This document shows positions 56,216 to 64,000 of a DNA stretch of 64,000 nucleotides, piece by piece (position 1 is the stretch's first letter; each line of letters starts with the position of its first letter). The stretch comes from Maea johnstoni (lineage: Eukaryota; Annelida; Polychaeta; Spionida; Magelonidae): assembly GCA_963942565.1 (NCBI GenBank), contig OZ012684.1, forward strand, positions 71,262,749 through 71,326,748, in the 5' to 3' direction. A model generated the notes under the pieces. The model saw only the letters and a program-made list of their open reading frames with translations, made no database searches and was not told where the DNA came from. The position numbers were made by a program, and so were the translations under genes.

Positions 56216-59180
56216 TACACACTTGTAATGCTGCTGATGATACTTACAGACTTTTTAATCAAAAACCAAGTTTGTGAATAGACATTAATATCAGTTTGGA
56301 GCACTATAAAACATTTTCCTTTTTTATGAAATTCTTTATCTTTTTATCATACCTAATAGTGCCAAAAAATACATCTGAAACACATATCTTTCAAATTTTT
56401 CATAAGATTTCTATCTAAAACCCTCCCTCAAATATTTTCCAAAACTATAACCCGCTTCTAGCTATCCAGAAACTTTGACAAACTCACCACCCACCATCAC
56501 CTATCCAGTAGATCACCAAACATGAACGGGAAAAGCCCACATCCTGCACTGCAAATGACAGTCAACAAAACCCCACCAATAGCATGCTTGCCACAACTTA
56601 CTTAATGCTGCCTGAAGAACTTTAGTCCGTGACTTACCCTTACATGAAAATGGCCAAACACTGCCAGAATGCAAACATGCACAGGGATCAACCTTATGGT
56701 CCCTTAAAGGGCATATGCCCCTGAACCATGTGATTTTGCTACCAGATGATGAATTATAGGAGCCAAGTTTGTGAACGGACATTAAATATCAGCTTAAAGC
56801 ATTTTAAAAACTTTTCCTTTTTTTGAAATTCTTTATCTTTTCATCATACCTAATAGTGCCAAAAAATACAGCTGAAACACAAACCTTTCAAACTTTTCCC
56901 TGGGAGCATGCCCCAAGATCCCCAAACCTGGACAATGCACCCCTGGCAAAACCATACCGTCGTGGTGGCCGCACAGGAATTTAATAGCCCCTAAACTTAA
57001 AATCCTGGGAGCCAAATCTGCTCCTGTCTGAAAATGTTAAAGTCAATCACTGATGCATGTAACAAACTGACTGGCTGCCTGCAAATAACACCACATCAAA
57101 ATCAAACATGTTGCCAACAGCCAAAAATCCACTCCCCCTTAACAGAGGCTTGTGACTCTCCCCCACAACACAAAATGTTAACACATAAGCTAAGTATATA
57201 CAACAAAGCCCATGCATTGAAATAAGTGCCGGCTCTCAAATATTAAAAAAGACCAACAGTTAAACAGCGAATAAAAAATTTCATCATAACCTAAAATTCA
57301 GCACGCATAAATAAAATGCAACTTTTGACAAACTAAACTAATCACTAAGCCTATCCGCCAAATATAAACATGAACATTTTAACACACATACTTCAGAAAA
57401 AGAGAGCGATGGGGGGCGGGGTTAAAAATTTGACATCTGACATATCATCAAAGTAACACAAAACATTTACATGAAGATGGCCAAACACTGCCTAAAAGCA
57501 AACATGAACAGGGATCAACCTTATGTACCCTTTAGGGGCATATGCCCCTGGTTCATGTGATATTACAACCAGATGAAAACTTTGTGAAAGGACATTAAAT
57601 ATATGTTTGGAGCATTTTAAAACATTTTCCTTTTTCCTTAAATTCTTTATCTTTCTATCATACCTAATAGTGCCAAAAAATACATCTGAAACACATATCC
57701 TACAATTTTTTCATAAGAATTCTATCTAAAACCCTCCCCCAAATATTTCCCAAAATTATAACCCACTTCTAGCTATCCAAGAAACTATGACAAACCCACC
57801 ATCACTCATCCAGTAGATCACCAAACATGAATGGGAAAAGCCCACATCCTGCACTGCAAATGAGAGTCAACAAAACCCCACCAATAGCATGCTTGCCACA
57901 ACTTACCTGCTGCTGCCTGAAGAACATTAGTCCGTGACTTTCCTTTACATGAAAATGACCAAACACTGCCTGAGTGCAAACATGCACAAGGATCAACCTT
58001 ATGGTCCCTTAAGGGGCATATGTTCCTGGATTATGTGATTTTGCTACCTGATGATGAACTATTAGAGCCAAGCTTGTGAATGGACATTAAATATCAGCTT
58101 AGAACATTTTAAAAAAAATTCAACTTTCTTGAACTTCTTTATCTTTTTATCATACCTAATAGTGCCAATAAATACATCAGAAACACAAACTATTCAATTT
58201 TTTCCCTGGAAAAATGCTCCAAAACCCCCAAACCTGGACAGTTAAAACATTTCCCTTCCACTGAAATTCTTTATCTTTTTATCATACCTAATAGTGCCAA
58301 AAAATACAACTGAAACACATATCCCTCAATTTTTTCAAAAGAATTCTATCTAAAACCCTCCCTCAAATATTTTCGAAAACTATAACCCACTCCTAGCTAT
58401 CCAAGAAACTATGGCAAACTCACCACCACTAATCCAGTAGATCACCAAACATGAATGGGAAAAGCCTACAACCAGCACTGCAAATGACAGCCAACAAAAC
58501 CCCACCAACAGCATGCTTGCCACAACTAATATGCTGCTGCCTGAAGAACTTTAGTCCGTGACTTACCTTTACATGAAAATGGCCAAACACTGCCTGAATG
58601 CAAACATGCACAAATATCAACCATATGGCCCCTTAAGGGACATATGCCCCTGGCCATGATCTTCCGCCACTAAAGCAGGTCCAGCACTACCAGAAACCCA
58701 ATATGCATGCAATAACTTTGTACTTAAACCTAAAATAGACTGATACACACTTGTAATGCTGCTGATGATACTTACAGACTTTTTAATCAAAAACCAAGTT
58801 TGTGAATAGACATTAATATCAGTTTGGAGCAATTTAAAACAATTTCCTTTTATTTGAACTTCTTTATCTTTTTATCACACCTAATAGTGCCAAAAAATAC
58901 ATCTGAAACACATATCTTCCAAACTTTTCATAAGATTTCTATCTAAATCCGCACTTAAAAAAACTTCCCTATTTTTGAATTTCTTTATCTTTTTATCACA
59001 CCTAATAGTGCCAAGAAATACAACTATAAGAGCCAGTTTGTGAATGTACATTAAATATCAGTCTAGAACAATTTCAAAAAAAATTCCCATTCTTTGAACT
59101 TCTTTATCTTTCTATCATACCTAATAGTGTTAAAAAATACATCAGAAACACAAACTTTGTAATTTTCCCTTTATTTTGAT
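56216..59180. repeat. Degenerate tandem array, nested units
   Basis: A short module (TTCTTTATCTTTTTATCA, CACCTAATAGTGCC, AAAAAATACATCTGAAACAC) appears at least eight times: near 56331, 56829, 57643, 58135, 58267, 58859, 58981 and 59100. A longer module (CAGTAGATCACCAAACATGAA to CTGCCTGAAGAAC to GGGCATATGCCCCTG) appears three times: near 56510, 57810 and 58435. Open minus-strand frames in the longer module (SAGCGLFPFMFGDLLD) are similar between copies but broken or shifted in the first, so I do not call a gene. Confidence 0.85.
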
Positions 59181-59348
59181 CAGTATTTTCGTTTGTTTTG
59201 CATCTTGGGCGATACAAATGCAGGGAGATGCTGCTTGGGCCCGAGCACTGGGTTGAAGGGGTATGGGACCGGCATCGGCATCAAAGGGTAGAAGCCTGCA
59301 TACTTCAGGTCTGCTACTTCACCTACACCATGCAACCTGAAAAAATAA

Positions 59349-60660
59349 TCATACATACCATCAAAGCAACACAAAAATATCAACACAAAACATATCTCAC
59401 CAAATGCAATCTTATATTATCACACCGACACAATATCTTCTTTAAACAGTAATTGTTTTGTTTGAGGGACAGTGAAGATTTGCATGGTTTCTATATTTTG
59501 TGTATGTGTTTTTATAAAATTGTATATTGAGTGATAGTTTTGTATTGATACTTTTGTATTTATTTCAATTTAATGTATGCTTACTATTTTGGGTTGTCAG
59601 GTAAATCAAGTTCCTATGATGCTCTTTGGTGTAGATGCAGTATGATGTCGAAGCCAGTTTCTATGACAGTACACACTTTTCCTGTCACCCAAAACAATTA
59701 AAATCATATCTTTATCTAAAATACAACAACAGTGAGAACGGAAGGGATGGCAGGGTTAAAGGTCTGCTAACTTCAGGACTGCATACTACACTCATGGTGA
59801 GAAGGGTATATATACTGACTGCTGAAATCGCGATAAAAATATTTACTACTTCCGTTTTTTTCAAAGTTGTTTTTTTACGATTGTGGGGAACAAAAAAAAT
59901 CCACAAATGGGCAGGATGGATTATTTAGAGTCATACATACCATCAAAGCAACACAAAAATATCAACACAAAACATATCTCACCAAATGCAATCTTATATT
60001 ATCACACCGACACAATATCTTCTTTAAACAGTAATTGTTTTGTTTGAGGGACAGTGAAGATTTGCATGGTTTCTATATTTTGTGGATGTGTTTTTATAAA
60101 ATTGTATATTGAGTGATAGTTTTGTATTGATACTTTTGTATTTATTTCAATTTAATGTATGCTTACTATTTTGGGTTGTCAGGTGAATCAAGTTCCTATG
60201 ATGCTCTTTGGTGTAGATGCAGTATGATGTCGAAGCCAGTTTCTATGAGTGCTGCCTGCAGTTATGTCCCTTGACACCCTTCTCACCATGAGTGAAAATG
60301 CAATCCTGAAGTATGCAGACCATTAACCCTGCCATCCCATGCATTCGCATTACATGCTCTTTGGGCTTATAAGTTTGTGACCAATAAATTATAACAGTAC
60401 ACACTTTTCCTGTCACCCAAAACAATTAAAATCATATCTTTATCTAAAATACAACAACAGTGAGAACGGAAGGGATGGCAGGATTAAAGGTCTGCTAACT
60501 TCAGGACTGCATACTACACTCATGGTGAGAAGGGTATATATACTGACTGCTGAAATCGCGATAAAAATATTTACTACTTCCGTTTTTTTCAAAGTTGTTT
60601 TCTTACGATTGTGGGGATCAAAGAAAATCCACAAATGGGCAGGATGGATTATTTAGAGTC
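59349..60660. repeat. Tandem duplication (582 and 730 bp) with a hairpin
   Basis: Unit 1 (59349-59930) and unit 2 (59931-60660) are nearly identical. Unit 2 has 146 extra bases (60249-60394). They hold the reverse complement (60276-60338) of a segment present in both units (60472-60535 in unit 2), so unit 2 is hairpin-capable and unit 1 keeps only one arm. Very few differences otherwise, so the duplication is recent. Confidence 0.9.
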
Positions 60661-60920
60661 TGTTTTCTTGAAGTTGAAACTTTTTTTCCGGTTTTAGTGG
60701 CGAAATTAATAAGTAAATTTAGAATTTCGCCAGGGTTCCTAAATCAACATTCCAAAAAGCCGTTTTTGACGTTTTTTTCCGAAGTCGCCATTTTTTTTCA
60801 AAAATTACAAATATAAGCAACAAGTTATGATAATAGGGTAAAAGCCCTATTTGTTGCGAACACTTTGATGGGCCATTTGTAAATTTTGACCCAGAAACGG
60901 CGACGTGACAATTTATTGAA
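60661..60920. other. Unique spacer between two repeat blocks
   Basis: T-rich with GAAGTCGCC and AGGGTTCC words; no gene or element recognised. Confidence 0.5.
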
Positions 60921-61186
60921 AAAAGTATGTTTTTTGTGTGAAATGCACACAATGCATATCAATGCCCTAATCTCGCTATATCAAAAAAATCAACTTCCGG
61001 TTGTAGCGAAAAGCTATTTTTTCGCTTCCAACCTGAAGTTGAATTAAAAAAATGATTGAATCAGATAGATGAGGATCTCATCTATCCAGGTAGGTAGTCA
61101 TATTGTGATCGGGGGGAGATAGCTTGATGAAATTGACAGGAATCGGCGAGGTACCATTGAGAATGTACTAATCGCCGTGGTCAACA

Positions 61187-61756
61187 CGCCACCATCGATG
61201 CGTGTTGACAAATATCTCAAAATATTTTCGATTTTCCGAAACCAAAAGAATTAATCTTAATAATATAGATACTTGGCTTGTTAATTCTTTTGGTTTCAGA
61301 ATTTTAGAGTTAGAGATGGCCACAAACGAAAGCTTTGAAATCGGGGTGCAAATTTCGTCAAACCCGACCCATCGCCATGTTCACGCCACCATCGATGCGT
61401 GTTGACAAATATCTCAAAATATTTTCGATTTTCCGAAACCAAAAGAATTAATCTTAATAATATAGATACTTGGCTTGTTAATTCTTTTGGTTTCAGAATT
61501 TTAGAGTTAGAGATGGCCACAAACGAAAGCTTTGAAATCGGGGTGCAAATTTCGGCAAACCCGACCCATCGCCATGTTCACGCCACCATCGATGCGTGTT
61601 GACAAATATCTCAAAATATTTTCGATTTTCCGAAACCAAAAGAATTAATCTTAATAATATAGATACTTGGCTTGTTAATTCTTTTGGTTTCAGAATTTTA
61701 GAGTTAGAGATGGCCACAAACGAAAGCTTTGAAATCGGGGTGCAAATTTCGGCAAA
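61187..61756 (+). repeat. 197-bp monomers, three units, each with a perfect hairpin
   Basis: Unit starts are 61187, 61384 and 61581 (CGCCACCATCGATGCGTG); the third is cut short. Each holds GAAACCAAAAGAATTAA and its exact reverse complement, separated by 26 bp (17-bp arms). The 67-residue frames that recur in each unit are by-products, since 197 is not a multiple of 3. Confidence 0.95.
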
Positions 61757-61977
61757 ACCGATATTCAAAATGGCGGAGGGTAACCTAGCCAATGTAAAAA
61801 ATACGTGAATGAACACGTAAGTAAAATAGTACAAAGAGAAATACAAATAGCCGCTCATTGGTTAATAAACCGCGGGAAAGAGTACCACGTGGTGTGACGG
61901 TGAGGCAGTGAGACCGCTCATTGGATAATTCACCAGAGACAAACCACGTGGTGCTGTCACGTGATTAGCCGATCGCA
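61757..61977. promoter_or_regulatory. Promoter-like module in satellite block 1
   Basis: TTCAAAATGGCGGAGG (YY1-like), two CTCATTGG words (inverted CCAAT boxes, ATTGG at 61857 and 61920) and three CACGTG E-boxes (61886, 61945, 61958) lie in 200 bp. The clustering is seen directly; promoter function is inference. Confidence 0.35.
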
Positions 61978-62244
61978 GAAAAGTATGTTTTTTGTGTGAA
62001 ATGCACACAATGCATATCAATGCCCTAATCTCGCTATACCAAAAAAATCAACTTCCGGTTGTAGCGAAAAGCTATTTTTTCGCCTCCAACCTGAAGTTGA
62101 ATTAAAAAAATGATTGAATCAGATAGATGAGGATCTCATCTATCCAGGTAGGTAGTCATATTGTGATCGGGGGGAGATAGCTTGATGAAATTGACAGGAA
62201 TCGGCGAGGTACCATTGAGAATGTACTAATCGCCGTGGTCAACA

Positions 62245-62617
62245 CGCCACCATCGATGCGTGTTGACAAATATCTCAAAATATTTTCGATTTTCCGAAAC
62301 CAAAAGAATTAATCTTAATAATATAGATACTTGGCTTGTTAATTCTTTTGGTTTCAGAATTTTAGAGTTAGAGATGGCCACAAACGAAAGCTTTGAAATC
62401 GGGGTGCAAATTTCGTCAAACCCGACCCATCGCCATGTTCACGCCACCATCGATGCGTGTTGACAAATATCTCAAAATATTTTCGATTTTCCGAAACCAA
62501 AAGAATTAATCTTAATAATATAGATACTTGGCTTGTTAATTCTTTTGGTTTCAGAATTTTAGAGTTAGAGATGGCCACAAACGAAAGCTTTGAAATCGGG
62601 GTGCAAATTTCGGCAAA
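62245..62617 (+). repeat. 197-bp monomers, two units, second block
   Basis: Unit starts are 62245 and 62442, identical in structure to the first block, offset by 1058 bp. Confidence 0.95.
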
Positions 62618-62838
62618 ACCGATATTCAAAACGGCGGAGGGTAACCTAGCCAATGTAAGAAATACGTGAATGAACACGTAAGTAAAATAGTACAAAAAGA
62701 AATACAAATAGCCGCTCATTGGTTAATAAACCGCGGGAAAGAGTACCACGTGGTGTGACGGTGAGGCAGTGAGACCGCTCATTGGATAATTCACCAGAGA
62801 CAAACCACGTGGTGCTGTCACGTGATTAGCCGATCGCA
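62618..62838. promoter_or_regulatory. Promoter-like module in satellite block 2
   Basis: Same order of YY1-like, two inverted CCAAT and three CACGTG sites as block 1, with one or two base changes (ACGGCGGAGG instead of TGGCGGAGG). Confidence 0.35.
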
Positions 62839-63130
62839 TTAAATATGCAGAAAACCCACGCATGCGCATCCACCCACGCATGCGCATCCAACGGCCGCCC
62901 CACCAGACCAGACGCGCTACAGAATCGTATTGGAGTGAAGAAAACGTAATGTATAAACACGTAAAAATCCACCAAAAAAAAACTAGGCAACCCACAGAAA
63001 CAATGAAACAAACTCTATAAACTACACACCCAACTCTAACAGAAACATTAAACAAAACGACCCCACCACACCCCACTCTCCAGATCATTCGCCTAGAATT
63101 TTCCAAAAATGCCATGTAAGACAACATAGG
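62839..63130. other. A/C-skewed, T-poor sequence with CATGCGCAT tandem
   Basis: CCCACGCATGCGCATCCA occurs twice in a row (about 62856-62890), an NRF1-like core. The plus strand then becomes A/C-rich (CCACCAAAAAAAAACTAGG, ACCCCACCACACCCCAC). It resembles the island at 36480-37140 in composition and motif, not in detailed sequence. The minus-strand open frames here are not convincing. Confidence 0.5.
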
Positions 63131-63294
63131 GAAAATGCATCAACCAGCTCCCAGGACCCCCCCCGGGAATGCAAGACAACAAAAGCGAACTGAATATAGG
63201 TTGTTGTTTGTACAACAACCTCTAAAAACATTGGAATGGAGTACATATAAGGAAAATAACTTTGGAATGAAGTGTATATTAGAAAAATATATGG

Positions 63295-63459
<165 letters not shown>

Positions 63460-63467
63460 AATAGGTA

Positions 63468-63525
63468 AAGTTCGCGAGTGCGTATATTTCGCGAATATGC
63501 GAAAGAGTATCGCCCTCGCGAACTT
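63468..63525. repeat. CpG-rich hairpin with 11-bp arms
   Basis: AAGTTCGCGAG and CTCGCGAACTT flank an inner TTCGCGAA palindrome. It starts just after the TA tract and is probably a small element end or a complete short palindromic element. Confidence 0.75.
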
Positions 63526-63577
63526 ATAACACGAGATCTATTGTGTTGTTAGTTTTGTATTTCACCACCGCATTGGG

Positions 63578-63654
63578 GTGGCGCGTCGATCGATTGGAGT
63601 TGATCGGCGTGCTTCTGTAATGGCCGCTCTGATACTGCGGCGCGTCGATCGATT
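63578..63654. repeat. GCGCGTCGATCGATTG direct repeat
   Basis: The 16-mer occurs at about 63579 and 63639, each followed by (G/T)AG(T/G)TGATC, a period of about 60 bp. Confidence 0.75.
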
Positions 63655-64000
63655 GTAGGTGATCCTGGTGATCTCTAATGGCTGATAGTGCAGTGATAAT
63701 GCTGATTCGCTACCAGCTACCCATTAATTTGAATGAATTAGATATTATTTTGAAAATCTACTGTTATGATTTAATGATTGTAAGGATCGTTGCCTGAATG
63801 TAGATGGTCAAAATCGCCGATTCCAAAATCGCCGTTCACAAAAAGGCCGACGCTTAAAAGGGTCCTATTTCTTGGATTACAGAATACTTAATAAGAATGT
63901 TTATGACACTTGATATGTAGAGAATGTAACGTTCAATTACTGAATTAGGGGAATATGAAGGTTTATTTCAGGAGGGCCCAATGAGTCATCGGCCGTTTTT
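63655..64000. other. Window end, no gene seen
   Basis: Contains AAATCGCCGATTCCAAAATCGCCGTTCACAAAAAGGCCGA-type short repeats near 63810-63850 (ATCGCCG twice) and nothing else I recognise. Confidence 0.5.

Larger units (their letters stand above)
60921..62838. repeat. Two-level satellite: higher-order duplication of about 1058 and 861 bp
   Basis: Block 1 (60921-61977) and block 2 (61978-62838) both run from AAAAGTATGTTTTTTGTGTG to ATTAGCCGATCGCA and match almost base for base. They differ mainly by one 197-bp monomer: three in block 1 and two in block 2. The first copy of each block shares upstream CGATCGGGG-type DNA. Confidence 0.95.

Noticed and set aside
57802-58620. Similar minus-strand frames (FGHFHVK...FPFMFGDLLD) in array copies
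   Set aside because: The copies are recent duplicates, the third copy is out of frame, and there is no start context, splice pattern or homology.
61187-62617. Regular direct repeats suggestive of a CRISPR array
   Set aside because: Monomers are 197 bp with no unique spacers, in an animal genome; it is a satellite.
61202-62719. Recurrent 67-70 residue plus-strand and 121-residue minus-strand frames
   Set aside because: They are by-products of the 197-bp monomer; frames shift between units and no protein family is evident.
62723-63127. 134-codon minus-strand frame
   Set aside because: It arises from the A/C-skewed strand (few stops on the complement) and includes the CATGCGCAT tandem; the product looks random (Val/Gly/Trp-rich).

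Overview
This is an AT-rich, intron-bearing animal genome window. It holds no bacterial features: there are no operons, and the gene set is metazoan with GT-AG splicing. Dense families of short terminal-inverted-repeat elements, long TA and tetranucleotide microsatellites, tandem satellites and one 200-N assembly gap fit a marine invertebrate. The full 6.5-repeat cortactin and the ACSS2-type acetyl-CoA synthetase would suit an echinoderm, hemichordate or similar animal, but I cannot name the species from sequence alone.

Layout. 1-2400: the end of a mariner-like transposon, a large microsatellite and non-genic DNA. 2400-4793 (+): a two-exon gene for a 429-residue protein I do not recognise, with an RFX/X-box-like palindrome about 130 bp before its ATG. 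4800-12160: repeats (diverged tandem duplications, a perfect hairpin element with a 3-bp target duplication, a GTAGGGATTGCC array) and the presumed 5' region of the next gene. 12165-26870 (+): cortactin in 15 visible coding exons (N-terminal acidic region, 6.5 cortactin repeats, coiled-coil and Tyr/Pro-rich linker, SH3). The exon for the middle of the SH3 domain is absent and most likely lies in the gap. 26871-38279: cortactin 3' UTR, a 1.37-kb Harbinger-like element, small repeats, and a CpG-rich, promoter-like, strand-skewed island at 36-37.2 kb. 38280-48889 (-): acetyl-CoA synthetase, ACSS2 type, 16 exons including two alternative 73-nt exons; its first exons are not found. 48890-64000: hAT-type and other small elements, a degenerate tandem array (56.2-59.2 kb), a hairpin-bearing duplication (59.3-60.7 kb), a two-level satellite (60.9-62.8 kb) and a long TA tract.

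The two large genes are convergent. Cortactin organises branched actin at the cell cortex, and ACSS2 makes cytosolic and nuclear acetyl-CoA from acetate. I see no functional link beyond adjacency.

Best findings. (1) The acetyl-CoA synthetase gene carries two tandem, equal-length, same-phase exons (47600-47672 and 46625-46697). Both encode the FGGFS segment that borders the CoA site, and using both would break the reading frame, so they look mutually exclusive. (2) The acceptor and start of cortactin's linker exon have been tandemly duplicated at least twice, leaving an intact decoy acceptor 118 bp upstream. (3) The 60.9-62.8 kb satellite carries perfect hairpins and promoter-like CCAAT/E-box modules.
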